Source: Phallusia mammillata (lineage: Eukaryota > Chordata > Ascidiacea > Phlebobranchia > Ascidiidae). From it: DNA of 64,000 nt. The stretch lies in contig QLIY01000613.1 in the NCBI GenBank assembly GCA_003260075.1, positions 23,843 through 87,842 on the forward strand, written 5' to 3'. Below, one piece after another: positions 13,501-23,146 of the stretch. The translations under genes were made by a program, and so were the position numbers. The notes under the pieces were generated by a model, which saw only the letters and a list, made by a program, of their open reading frames with translations, was not told the DNA's origin and did no database searches. The first letter of the stretch is position 1; each line of letters begins with the position of its first letter.

Positions 13501-16500
13501 TAGAAAAAGTTATATGTTTTCCAAACAATTTGCTAACATTTATCAGCTAAAATTAAACACAGAAAAGTAGACATACTTTAATACCGAATACAATTAACAA
13601 TAACGGTAAAACATGTTTCGGTTTTGGGAAAACGTGAATTTAACCATCAATAGATTATCTCTGAAAGCACTTTCGTTATAACCTTAATGTTTATTCGTAT
13701 AACAACGATAAATGAAGAGATACTCGATATCCAGGTCATTATGGCTTCCCTTGCTATACACACTGTGATCATGTTTGCTTATTAGATAAGAATTTCAATT
13801 TTTCAGTGTAAAGAATGTTCAGTCCCCATTAAAGCCTCAGGAAAGACCAAGACAACAAACACAATAGACAATTGGGGGGGGGGGATTTTTATGATATAAC
13901 GGGTAATGATGTAGTAATATCGTATCACTGATGATATAGTAAGTAATTGTCGATGTGTTTATAAATAGAAAAAGTTATATGTTTTTCCAAACAATTTGCT
14001 AACATTTATCAGCTAAAATTAAGCACAGAAAAGTAGATTTACATACTTTAATACCGAATACAATTAACAATAACGGTGAAACATGTTTCGGTTTTGGGAA
14101 AACGTGAATTTAACCATCAATAGATTGGGGGGGGGGCATTAGGTCAGGTCCAGCAACTAGCTGAAAAATACTGACACAGAGTGAGAAATCAGGCCCAAAT
14201 CAAGCCCGTTTTTTAAGAAACCTAAACCCGAACCAGATCCGAAAAGCCCGGTCCTACAACTCTGAGGTCAAATAAGAAACAAAATTACCCTTTTAAAGAC
14301 ATAAAACCAACTTTCGCATCACAAGATGACTGCGTTTATGTTTTCATGGCATTTTGGGGGGGGGGGAATAGGTCAGGTCCAGCAACTAGCTAAACAATAC
14401 TGACACAGAGTGAGAAATCAGGCCCGAATCAAGCTTGTTTTTTAAGAAACCTAAACCCGAACCAGGACATAAAAAATAATAGCAACTTTCGCATCACAAG
14501 ATGACTGCGTTTATGTTTTCATGGCATTTTTTCCTTCTTCCCGAGTATTTGTAATATTTGTTTGCATACCAATTAGGGAGGGTCCTCTTTCTATACAAAC
14601 TACAGTGGTTTCTGACAGTGGGATAATGAGACGGGCCACGAAATGGGTTATAAGCAGTGGTGGGATTTAGCCGGTTCGCACCGGTTCTATTGAACCGTCT
14701 CAGAAATTTTATGAGATCAGCGAGACGGTTATCATTACTGGTTACTGTCAATGGATTTACTGTCAATGAACCGGCTGAAAAAAAAATAACTTTTGTGATA
14801 GAACCGGCTGACAAAAAATTTGAATCCCACCACTGGTTATGAGACAGAAATAACTTACAGAAACATATAGTAACAAAGATGAGGTTAATTGAATTAAAAT
14901 TGTGCTTACTAATTGTTCTTCAGATCGTTGAGACGTTCAACAAACTTGGTCTGTAATTCTGATTCCTTTGACTTGACTTCGGTGGGTTTTGAAGGTGGTA
15001 CACGGCTAGGTGGTATTTCTCTACTGAAACAAAAACGACAATGAATTTTACGAATTAAACACAAATGCGTTTAGCTTCAACTGTGACATGAATGGACCGA
15101 TGCTTCAAATGTGTTCTTTACAGCAATGGCTACTCACGATAAAAGAAAGTGAATTGGTACATTTTCTTAGAAATTTTTTACATGAATTCAAGTATTTTGA
15201 TAAATGATGTCACACTCAAAAACAAGCTCTCAAAAACAGTTTTTCGGTTAGAGTAGAACGACCATACTTAATTTACATAGTTGCATAAATCTTTTTTAGC
15301 ATCAACGCCTTAGGGACAAACCCATTAACAATTATGCGCACGAACTTATTCGCACTTAGTAAGGCTGGTATTTTGAGAGTATGGAAAACAAATAAATCAA
15401 TAAAACAACACAACAACTTTTCCTAACCTGTTGGGGACTGGTGGTAAATCTCGGCCTTGGGGGGGGGGTGTATTCAATATTGAGAGTATGGAAAACAAAT
15501 AAATCAATAAAACAAACTTTTCAACAACTTTTCCTAACCTGTTGGGGACTGGTGGTAAATCTCGGCCTTTATCAGTGGGTGTCGCTGTTGCCGCTTTCGT
15601 CGTGTCTGTAGGAATGACCTTTACCCCCATTTGTATGAGCCGGTTTGTGGGTGGAACTGCTGCCCCAGGGGGCTTCGGAAGGGGGTCCTTGCGTACTGGG
15701 GTGGTTATAGGGTCTGTAATGTGATTAGCATTTTTACTTTTTCACGAATACTTACATTCATAAATCATTTTTTGTAGGGTTAAACCGGGTTTTCTGAGTA
15801 ATGAATGTAACTACATAATAGGGATTGATAGTAGAGCTTGGAACACTGTGTAAAAAATACAGTAAACGCCACTTAATCCGGACCCATTTGGACCGAACAA
15901 TTCTCCGGATTAGGCAAAGATCCGGATTAAACAAGGTCGATTAGTTCAAGCCTTACCACATTACAAATCATTTGTAGCTCAAGTTTTGTCCGCATTAGGC
16001 GAAGATCTGGATTATCCGAATCCGGTTTAACCGACGTTTACTGTATGTCTAAAACTTTTTTATAATTTGAATGGCAGGTAATTACATTGAAACATTTATA
16101 GGGTATAGTAGAGTTATATAAATTAGATGTAATTATAATGCTATGAGGTAAAGTTATGACATACCGGGATGTTAACAAACGTGCCAGAACTCAGAACACT
16201 CAGTAACGTTAACAAAACAAACTAAAAAAACTTGGGTTGCAACCACCAAATAGCATTCTTTAGTTGAACTGGGTATATACTTACGTTGTACATACGTATA
16301 CACCACACACGTATTAGCAGTAGGTGCAATGTATATGCTTGAGACAGGATATCCGACAAGAAATGCAACTAGCAGGTTACACACACCGACATAATCAATT
16401 AGACTGGGTGCTGGTGATTTAAAGTGATACTGTACGTTACTACATACTAGCCATTGCTGAATCAAAACAACAGGACTCCACTGTGTGTATATTGATTAAA

Positions 16501-19500
16501 GTATACACTGTAATGCTTGTACTCAGTGCTGGATTAAGGGTCTGCTGGCCTGTAGGCACAATTTGCCCGAAAATCAAGATTGCCAACTAAAAAATTAGAA
16601 TTATCAGTGTTGCCAAATCATTCTACTGATTTTAAAGTGGCCTGGATTTTTGACTGGCCTGTAGGCACGTGCCTACTTTGCCTAATGGTTAATCCGGCAC
16701 TGTTTGTACTTTAACTTAAAAATAGGATTACCCAGTACGTTGCCAGGTGAAAAAAGGCCTGATGTTTGCAGATCTATATAAATAAGATACTAATAATGTT
16801 GTTAGGGACAGATATCTATCCATTCTGATGGACACATAACTTGTTTTTGTGAACATAAATCTAAGGAAAAGGGCAAAGACCGTAATTAACCACCTCAAAA
16901 TCACTACTTTGGTAATAACTGTTCTTCACATAAAAATAATCTTAAAACCAAGCGTACAAAACAAATAGCCAAACAGAATATAGTAGTGTAAATATATTTT
17001 TACATAAAACATTTCACGTGGCGTATTCAGAATTTTTAAGCCTAATTCAAATCGAATCCATTGAGAAATACGTCTATTCTGTTTGGCCAATGGTTTCCAT
17101 ACACTGTTACTTGTTTATCACAGGGGGGGGGGTTAGTGTAAATATATTTTTACATGAAACATTTCACGTGTTGTATTCAGAATTTTTAAGCCTAATTCAA
17201 ATCGAATCCATTGGGAAATACGTTTATTCTGTTTGGCCAATGGTTTCCATACACTGTTACTTGTTTATCACAGCATATATGTGTACAAATTGTCCCAGTA
17301 ATTACAGCACTGGCAACAGGAACAACAAACACAAAAAGATAGTTTGAAAATAAGACCCAGAACGGGGTTTGGGTATTTTTATCTCTGGATGCGCTACAAC
17401 GCTATTTGTATTGTTCCTCGTCACGCAAGTTTACATGCGCCCACCGAAACTGACGTCACAATGCTAAAGCGTAGGAGGCGGCACCGAAAACGCGATGTTC
17501 ACGCAAACTTGATGCAAGTGTATGCAACTCGGTTTCATTTCTACGGCTTATCGAACAAATAGAAACTGGTCCTTGGATAAGTTATCAACTATATATTTCT
17601 TGTATACACATATACATACTATATATTTTACTGTCTGATTACATACACACGGTAGTAGCTCAGCTGAGAACAAAATTACCACGAAGGAAAACAAGAAGTT
17701 GTCATTATTTAAATTACAAAGTGACAATGTTTTTTCTTTCTTTGTGATTTTTTTGTTACATCATAATTACTACGACAACTAAATGCTAAGTACATCTGGA
17801 CGTGAAAATGAATGAGCATTTGTTAACTATACGACAATCGGTTATCGACGGGGGTAAATTGGCATGCTTTAGGGAAGTAAAGTTCTTAACCTGTTGTACG
17901 TGTACCGCTAGTGATACGCCAGGGCCTTATAGGTGGTGCCTTATAGGTGATACATACCTAATTTAAGTCAGATCAAGAAATGCAACTCAACTGACCCAAC
18001 AGATCGGCCTTGATTTTGGACGAAACCTATGTCTTGGACATTCTTAAGGAAGGTTTTAAAAGAATGCTAACCGAGTTAAGACGAATAGGCCTATGTCACG
18101 GGGGGGGGGGAAACCTATGTCTTGGACATTCTTAAGGAAGTGCCAACCATGGTGGTTTTAAAAGAATGCTAACCGAGTTAAGACGAATAGGCCTATGTCA
18201 CATTTAAATTGGGGGTTGGGTGGTATGCAAAAAAAAGTTAAAATCGTCAGGTGGTATGCGATCAGTATAAGGTTGAGAACCACTTCTTTAGGGGTCAACA
18301 TAATTAAGCAAACATTAGTTTTTCTACATGCTGGCAAAAAGCCACTCACAAAAGCTCATGTAGAAATCGACAATTTTGCAGGACTAGTTTTTTTGTAAAA
18401 ACGTAAAGTTTTTTTATCTTGGAAAGTTGCCAAGTGGTAAACGGCACAAAATTGGGAAAAAAACCTCTTCACCACGAGAATAAGTTATCTAATGACGGGG
18501 TACTTCCTTATTCATATTCATGGCAATTACGTGGGAACCAATATTAACTTTCGATTCCATACATTGTTTGTTACACCAATTTACCAAGAACATGGTTTCA
18601 ACTTTATGCTTTATATACCACCATGATAAACAGCAACTATTTCTCCATTAAGAATTTTTGTCGATTAAGTTCTTTAACTTAACAGTTTTGACTTGCGTTT
18701 TGTTGCTAACAAAGCACGATCAGAGATTTATTGTTTGTTAAAAAGTGCTTTCTAACAAAAGGCGGAAGCATCTCTATACTGGCGTTGGGAGCCGAAAACT
18801 GCGATGAATAAGACAGGATGCTTTGCATGAACTGAAACTTTGCACATTATTGTCAAAAAAACGAGGATAAAAAAACACCATTTGATTGAAGATTGCAACA
18901 GGGATTTTACAACGTGAAAAGAGGGGGGGGGGAAGTTGTCATTATTTGAATTACAAAGTGACAATGTTTTTTCTTTCTTTGTGATTTTTTTGTTACGGGG
19001 GGGGGGAGGGGGTTGGGTGGTATGCAAAAAAATTAAAATCGTCAGGTGGTATGCGATCAGTGTAAGATTGAGATCCACTTCTTTAGGGGTCAACATAATT
19101 AAGCAAACATTAGTTTTTCTACGGGGGGGGGGAGGCAGTTAGAACAAAGGTTGGACTGTATTCTCAAAATTTAGTTCACAAAGGATAAAATTTTATCACG
19201 TGGTTGTTAACGTATACCCCGGGGCAGCGCCGTTCCCCCTTCTCCCATAAGCGAACGCCAACACCTTCGTTTTATTTTTTACCACCCTTCAATGTTCAAA
19301 TTCCAATGCTTTTTGAAGACGTTACAATTGTCATGATTGTAATGAATGCGAATAATTCATGGTTGTGAAACAATAACCGTGATTGAAATCAATTGTGTAC
19401 GGTACTTATTGGTTCGTATCAGAATAATTTCCACAGCATATAACGCACGACTAACGTTGGTCCGATTCTCGGGTATGCCGCATACCCGAGGTTTTCGTTG

Positions 19501-19721
19501 GGGTATGCCTGGCATACCCGGCATACCCGTGTTCGGCGCCTATGCTTGTACGTGATCGTGAAGTTGTACACAATGGGAAAAAGTTCAAAACTAACCTCTT
19601 TTTAGAACACTACATACGGGTATTGTTCATTAATTTAATGATGAAAATAACGGCTCAAATAGAGGTAAATAGAGACATGCTTTATTGTTCAAACGTTTCG
19701 GCAAATGCTCATATCACTGAT

Positions 19722-19813
<92 letters not shown>

Positions 19814-22800
19814 TTTCCTCTCGCTACATATGATGAGACTACGTTAAAGCTTGCAGTATATAAGTTTATACACCATAGTGGGGGGGGGGAATACAATCAT
19901 TTTTAACAGTTACTTGTTCTTATGCCTTTGACATTATCAAAAATCCACAAAAACTGTAACACAAATTTCCTGTAATTTTTTAACACAAACGCACAAAATA
20001 CGTCGCTCGCTAATTTCACCACATGGTGGTTTCATCGTGATAACTTCATCGCATGGTGATAACATCGCATTAGTTTTCATCTTGGTATTTTCATCGCATC
20101 AGTTTTTATTGTGGTAATTCTATCGCACGATAATAATAGCGCATAATTTCATCTAGGTAATATCAATGTGCATTTTCATAGCAATGTAATCACAAGTATT
20201 TTCATACCACACGACAAAGCGAGGGGTTAGAGTACACAGTGAAGCGCAAAACAACAAATAATTACATTTACCGTATATTTAGTTATGCTGTGAAATCGGG
20301 TACTCAGGGGTCCAAAAAGGAGTCTAGCTCTTAGGGGGAAAATATTTCACGCAACATCTGTCATCCGTACACATAGGGGGAAATAGCAAGTGAGCGTACA
20401 CAATTCTGGGACCTTCTAGTTTCCCGTTTCTGGTTTGCGAAACAGTGTGGTGCGTGATATTACGAGAAGTGGGAAACAACAACAACAGCTGTGGGTAGAG
20501 ACGTAAATCTAACAACATCCTAATGTGATTTTGAGACCGCACTGTTTGAAATATTGGTGGAAGCGATACACGGTACTTGCGAGAACGCTACTAATGAAAT
20601 TACACAATCAAGGAAGGCTTGTGTATGGGGAATACATTCTTGAGAATGAGTTTTAACAAATGCTGTTGTTATTATCAGTTTTTGGTTTTGTTGAGCGTCT
20701 GCAATACAATGTATTCACTGCACATAAAAAAAAACTGTTAGGCAATTTTTATGTACAGTGCTACCTAAGCTTAGCCTCTAAAATGAAATTTCTGTGAAAT
20801 TTTTGTTTCAAATTGGCTGCATAATTGCTGCAAGTGATCTTTGCTTTTCGAGAATTAAAAATTTCGAACTACTGGGCATGTTGTGGCAAGGCGCCAAAAA
20901 ATAACCCATTACACCAATCACGCATTTTCGCAGAGGAACGAATACCAGAAAAGCAATATCTTTTTCGGAACAAAGGCTTAATGATCGCAAATGTTTAACG
21001 GTTGTGTGTCCTCGATGTGTGGATAAACGAAATCGAATTTACAGTTGATAAAACTTGATGTTTGCCTCGCAACCGAAAGCGGTTTAGTTGCGTTTAGTGG
21101 AAACCACGTGCAAAAAGACAAACAAAAACTTGAAAGGTTTGCGGTTTAAGCTTATTTTTAGATCGCGTCGTACACAAGGGTTTAATATGGCCTAGCGACC
21201 CGAATATTAAACGTACATTAATAGCGTAACCATGGCGACCCAATTTGTTTAAAACCTTCCTTAAGTGTTGTAATGAATGGCATAGAGCCGGTTTGACAGT
21301 AGCAACTTCGACCTAGTAGTTGAGAACGACTGTCTTAAGCAAACCTTAACGAACTACCGATTTTTGCCACTTGTACGGGGGGGGGGCAGTTGAGAACTGT
21401 CTTAAGCAAACCTTAACGAACTACCGATTTTTGCCACTTGTACCCATATGAAGCGTCTCATAATCGCAGTGGCATAGCGAAGATTGCATACCCTTTTATT
21501 AACACTGTCTTGGGACTTAAAAGTTTCAAGCATAACCCCACATATTCATGGGCTTTGTGAATACATTGATGCAGTACATGGTTAGTTATGACTAGGTGCA
21601 TGTTTAGTATGTGTTGGTTTTATATAATTTGGAACGCGAGATGCTTTCAACATGTATATATAATTTAGTAATACAATGTTTTTGCTTAGATTTATCTGCT
21701 GCAACTAATGTTTCCACATTCAATCTTGTGAAATCATTTGTGAAACTGTTCGTGGATTTACCACACTTACTTGCGTAAGGAGTATTGGTTACCTCCACCT
21801 TATGGGTAAAAGTGTGGAATTAAATGCAGCTGAACATTATTCAATATCCCAAAGCAGATTTTCAATAACCCAAAGCCTTAGACAAACATGACAAAATTAA
21901 TCTCTGTAACCCTGATAAAAGATGATGCACTGATCTTTGCAAACAACAAAGTTCCCAACTTTTGAACCAGATTCAAGATTCATTCGGGCAAGAAACGTTC
22001 AGCAAAACAATAACAATACAAAAGACACCATTTAATATGAGGGTGCTGAAGTTCTTTTTTAAAATCAAAAGACAAAATTACTTAATGATTTGTTTGGTAA
22101 TAATAGAAGCTCAATTGTGTTGTAACAAAAATAACAAACTCATGCACGAAAGCTTACTTTGATATGCAATTGACCAAAATCATTAAAACCAAAATTTAAA
22201 AGTTTCTTACCAAAAGCTGGCAACTTAGGTGTTGCTTGTCCAACAGGATTGGTGAGTGCATATATAAGACCATTTTGGGGGTTCCTGTATTCAAAAACCA
22301 GTTCTGATATACTCTTGAATTTTCGTTGCTGGACTCCATTGAGAGTTTGCACAGCTAAAAGTCCGGAGTCGGTCGGCAGGACTCGATAAGTGTGAACAGT
22401 TTTGTTAAACCTTTAAAGACATGATGATTACAAGTTGTTGTTGAACATTAACTTGCACCTGAATTAGTGATTTCATAAGTTAGGGCAAGTAATACTCAAA
22501 ATAAACCAATGACATTTTTATTTTATACAAGGTACAACATAAAAAAAAACGTTACAAACATGTAACATTACAGCAAAGTTGTCATACAAGCAAGCATTTG
22601 AGAACAACTGTCCCTAAAAAAACTGCACTGCCTGACGATATATCAAAGTCCAAGTAAACAATTTTGAGTGAGCAATGTTTTGGGTTGGTATTTAGGTCAA
22701 TAGCCAAGAACCAGTTGTCCACATACCAATAGTGTCCATGTTCTATATTAACTTGATGTTAACCAATTTGCTGGAAGCAATTGAATAGGTGCAAACGGTA

Positions 22801-23146
22801 TTACAGATAATTCCAGTCCATTATAAATCCCACAAGGAAAGTATTCTGCTTAAATGCATATTTGCTATTAACCAGAATCCTAGATTTGTAACAATCGCAG
22901 AGAAATGGAGACATCAGACTTACCAAGCAATGCTATTATTTACAACTAAGAACTAATTAGAAAACTTTTCCAAACATAACTAATGCAGAAAAAATAATAA
23001 AGTACTTACAGTACACTTAATGCATAAGCCCCGGCAATACTTTCACTGGATCGGACAACAAAACTTCCATCAATCCCAGAGTTTTGCAGCAGTTCCTCAG
23101 CTTTCTGTCTGCTTATATGCCCATGGAACCATTTGTCCTCACTCAT
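326..23146 (-). CDS. INPPL1: SHIP-type inositol polyphosphate 5-phosphatase (3' end outside window)
   Basis: Cytoplasmic SH2-domain phosphatase that removes the 5-phosphate of PI(3,4,5)P3 at the membrane and so limits PI3K signalling. Exons I can join with GT-AG sites on the minus strand: 23010-23146, 22211-22410, 15539-15713, 14910-15023, 13057-13206, 12569-12659, 11878-11976, 11639-11731, 10989-11106, 10352-10549, 9745-9951, 9029-9128, 8388-8502, 7799-7918, 7371-7489, 6464-6634, 5894-5983, 4402-4527, 3652-3834, 2725-2845, 2345-2432, 1775-1878, 1606-1664, 1215-1311, 734-855, 326-513. Domain order: SH2, linker, PH-like, 5-phosphatase, C2-like, Tyr/Pro-rich tail. The start is the ATG at 23146, directly before the SH2 domain. 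One or more linker exons may be missing between 15.7 and 22.2 kb. The last exon ends in a donor site, so the gene continues left of the window. Family assignment is firm; SHIP2 rather than SHIP1 rests on the SAM-like start in the last exon. Confidence 0.93.
1935..2200. repeat. Degenerate tandem repeat in SHIP intron
   Basis: Three imperfect units of about 90 bp contain a block like ctccctgag/agcactgtgagcaacat followed by cacgctgtg.cacacac. Related words appear again at 30355-30475 inside a plastin intron (gtgcacgctgtggtcacacac), so this is a dispersed family. No coding signal. Confidence 0.6.
5051..5860. mobile_element. hAT-like non-autonomous element (outer)
   Basis: Terminal inverted repeats are cagtggttctcaaac at the left and gtttgagaaacactg at the right. 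The flanking 8-bp target duplication is intact (cactagat at 5043-5050 and 5861-5868), as expected for hAT transposition. It carries no transposase and sits in a SHIP intron. A second element (5300-5789) is inserted inside it. Confidence 0.92.
5300..5789. mobile_element. hAT-like non-autonomous element nested in the outer one
   Basis: Ends are cagtggttcccaacc and ggttgagaaccactg, with an intact 8-bp duplication gtttaggt at 5292-5299 and 5790-5797. Its interior (ggggtccgtgac, gggatccgcgaa) differs from the outer element, so it belongs to another hAT subfamily. The nesting dates it as the younger insertion. Confidence 0.92.
6772..7310. repeat. Minisatellite with higher-order structure
   Basis: About fifteen units of 30-36 bp share the core taagatggtaacgggtat plus attacccg or tttaccg. 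The cgggta/tacccg words are mutually complementary, so single strands can form hairpins. A multi-unit block recurs at about 6912, 7038 and 7196, i.e. a higher-order repeat of unequal spacing. It lies in a SHIP intron, just downstream (in gene sense) of the exon at 7371-7489. Confidence 0.85.
8795..8975 (-). mobile_element. tRNA-derived SINE copy, truncated
   Basis: On the minus strand a tRNA-like T arm (ggttcgaatcccacc type, B-box, around 8945-8965) leads into a body shared with 11380-11486 and 13302-13395 (cggtcac.aagcattc..atatggcaaggc on the plus strand). The body extends left to a tcacggcacactcattta block also seen at 12430-12450. The tRNA 5' half is missing. Confidence 0.6.
11270..11305 (-). 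mobile_element. tRNA-like 3' fragment
   Basis: On the minus strand gtcgtaggttcgaatcctaccacagcc is a T arm plus 3' acceptor strand without the rest of a tRNA. It lies about 200 bp from the better SINE copy but has different stem bases, so it comes from another tRNA-related element. Confidence 0.5.
11380..11561 (-). mobile_element. tRNA-derived SINE copy with nearly complete tRNA head
   Basis: On the minus strand, 11487-11559 folds as a 73-nt tRNA-like cloverleaf: acceptor gcctgtg, D arm with agctcagttggta, anticodon stem gagtc/gactc with loop ctggaaa (GGA, serine-like), T arm gtggg-ttcgaat-cccac, and 3' acceptor cgcagac. The acceptor has a C:A mismatch and there is no long variable arm as in tRNA-Ser. 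It is followed by the same body as other copies here, so I call it a SINE and not a functional tRNA gene. Confidence 0.65.
12299..12446. repeat. 148-bp inverted-repeat element
   Basis: Left arm atgagtgtgccgtgatcgct and right arm agcgatcacggtacactcat (within 12299-12323 and 12422-12446) are complementary over about 25 bp with one mismatch. The right arm block also occurs in the SINE-like copy at 8820-8850. It is a foldback or MITE-type structure in a SHIP intron. Confidence 0.7.
12913..12949. other. G37 homopolymer, probable assembly gap
   Basis: An uninterrupted run of 37 G. The flanks do not repeat each other. By analogy with the G10/C10 runs elsewhere I read it as a gap of estimated size written as G, not real poly-G. 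Confidence 0.6.
13302..13432 (-). mobile_element. tRNA-derived SINE copy, truncated
   Basis: Same body as the 11380-11486 copy (accgaatcaagttggtcttccaagcattc) and the same junction agtctgcggtgggattcgaacccac, but the tRNA-like head is cut after the T arm and variable region. Confidence 0.6.
13432..14126. repeat. Near-identical duplicate blocks joined by a G run
   Basis: 13432-13655 is repeated at 13885-14126, after unrelated sequence and an 11-G run at 13874-13884. The second copy has an extra gggtaatgatgtagtaatatcg-type insertion and scattered substitutions, like a second allele. A G10 at 14127-14136 follows directly. It lies inside a SHIP intron. Confidence 0.85.
14137..14531. repeat. Tandem duplicate flanking a G run
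   Basis: 14137-14355 and 14367-14531 are copies (aggtcaggtccagcaactag... to ...gttttcatggcattt) separated by G11 at 14356-14366. The second copy lacks about 50 bp and differs at several bases. It has the pattern expected for two haplotypes left side by side. Confidence 0.88.
14655..14835. mobile_element. Short hAT-like MITE, family A
   Basis: Ends are cagtggtgggatttagccgg and ttgaatcccaccactg, with target duplications gttataag (14647-14654) and gttatgag (14836-14843, one mismatch). A second member of the same family is at 37560-37752. Confidence 0.88.
15370..15567. repeat. Duplicate of part of a SHIP exon and intron beside G10
   Basis: 15370-15458 and 15479-15567 are copies (gagagtatggaaaacaaataaatc... 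to ...aaatctcggcctt) separated by G10 at 15459-15468. The duplicated piece includes the 3' end and donor site of the proline-rich SHIP exon. Only the right-hand copy continues into the full exon. Confidence 0.88.
15860..16043. mobile_element. pogo/Tigger-like MITE, copy 1
   Basis: Terminal inverted repeats cagtaaacgccacttaatccgga and tccggtttaaccgacgtttactg are flanked by TA on both sides (15858-15859, 16044-16045). CAGTAAAC... ends with TA target sites are typical of the pogo/Tigger group. No transposase. Related copies are at 29315-29647 and 46598-46773. Confidence 0.85.
16524..16702. mobile_element. hAT-like MITE, family B
   Basis: Ends are cagtgctggattaaggg and ttaatccggcactg, with 8-bp flanks cttgtact (16516-16523) and tttgtact (16703-16710). 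An internal gcctgtaggcac is repeated near both ends. It lies in the long SHIP intron. Confidence 0.85.
16984..17273. repeat. Tandem duplicate flanking G10
   Basis: 16984-17122 and 17134-17273 are near-identical (tagtgtaaatatatttttac... to ...cttgtttatcacag), separated by G10 at 17123-17132. Open reading frames here are repeats of each other, not a gene. Confidence 0.9.
17890..18290. mobile_element. Degraded hAT-like element related to 5051-5860
   Basis: The left part (acgtgtaccgctagtgatacgcc) and right part (caggtggtatgcgatcagtataaggttgagaaccact) match the ends of the outer element at 5051-5860. The termini and target duplication are no longer clear. It is also broken by a duplicated block at 18022-18099/18110-18201 around a G run at 18100-18110. 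Confidence 0.6.
18923..19132. repeat. Two short displaced copies between three G10 runs
   Basis: 18933-18996 copies 17696-17759, and 19008-19122 copies 18211-18327, in the same order but without the intervening sequence. They are bounded by G10 at 18923-18932, 18997-19006 and 19123-19132. This looks like two small alternative-haplotype contigs placed after the main one. Confidence 0.88.
19722..19811. other. G90 homopolymer, probable assembly gap
   Basis: Exactly 90 consecutive G, without copies of the flanks on either side. It gives long glycine or proline reading frames that should be ignored. A further G10 lies at 19880-19889. Probably a gap of estimated size. Confidence 0.65.
20025..20215. 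repeat. Degenerate short tandem repeat
   Basis: Imperfect units of about 20-25 bp built on ttttcatcgcat(g/c)gtgat run through this stretch (for example 20049-20065, 20093-20105, 20150-20160). No coding potential. It lies within the long SHIP intron. Confidence 0.5.
21318..21443. repeat. Tandem duplicate flanking G10
   Basis: 21318-21376 and 21387-21443 are copies differing by a 3-bp deletion and few or no substitutions, separated by G10 at 21377-21386. Confidence 0.9.
22211..23146 (-). other. INPPL1: SHIP exons 1-2: N-terminal SH2 domain
   Basis: Two exons (23010-23146 and 22211-22410) encode an SH2 domain beginning at residue 5-7 with WFHG. The phosphotyrosine-binding FLVR motif is present as FVVR, with Arg at about residue 32. 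The second exon continues into the C-terminal half of the fold (YRVL, a FKSISELVFEY segment, and a GLIYALTNPV segment like the GLVTHLQYPV stretch of SHIP1). The reading phase is kept across the junction: exon 1 ends CT and exon 2 starts G, giving Leu. The SH2 domain at the extreme N-terminus is the hallmark that separates SHIP from other inositol 5-phosphatases. Confidence 0.92.

Larger units (their letters stand above)
10989..15713 (-). other. INPPL1: SHIP linker and PH-like exons
   Basis: Between the SH2 and catalytic parts lie a proline-rich exon (15539-15713, with PLPKPPGAAVPP and DLPPVP, possible SH3 ligands), then helical, charged exons (14910-15023, 13057-13206, 12569-12659, 11878-11976, 11639-11731). 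Exon 10989-11106 (KHRLKVDVVSGKLTVFKG) matches the PH-like segment of SHIP proteins (LKVDVEAGKL in human SHIP1). I assigned these exons by splice sites, open phase and this local similarity. The linker exons are weaker calls than the SH2 and catalytic exons. Part of the proline-rich exon is repeated at 15428-15458 beside a G10 run, which looks like an assembly duplicate and not a second exon. Confidence 0.75.
15714..22210 (-). other. Long SHIP intron region, no exon recognised
   Basis: It holds the MITEs at 15860 and 16524, the duplicate/G10 blocks, a short palindromic stretch at 19470-19535 (gggtatgccgcataccc, ggtatgcctggcatacc), a degenerate 20-25 bp repeat with tttcatcgca at 20025-20215, and a duplicate at 21318-21443. 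Linker exons of SHIP may hide here, but I cannot point to one. Confidence 0.5.

Noticed and set aside
19542-19896. Poly-glycine / poly-proline reading frames across G90
   Set aside because: They are translations of the homopolymer, which is probably a gap; flanking codons show no gene.
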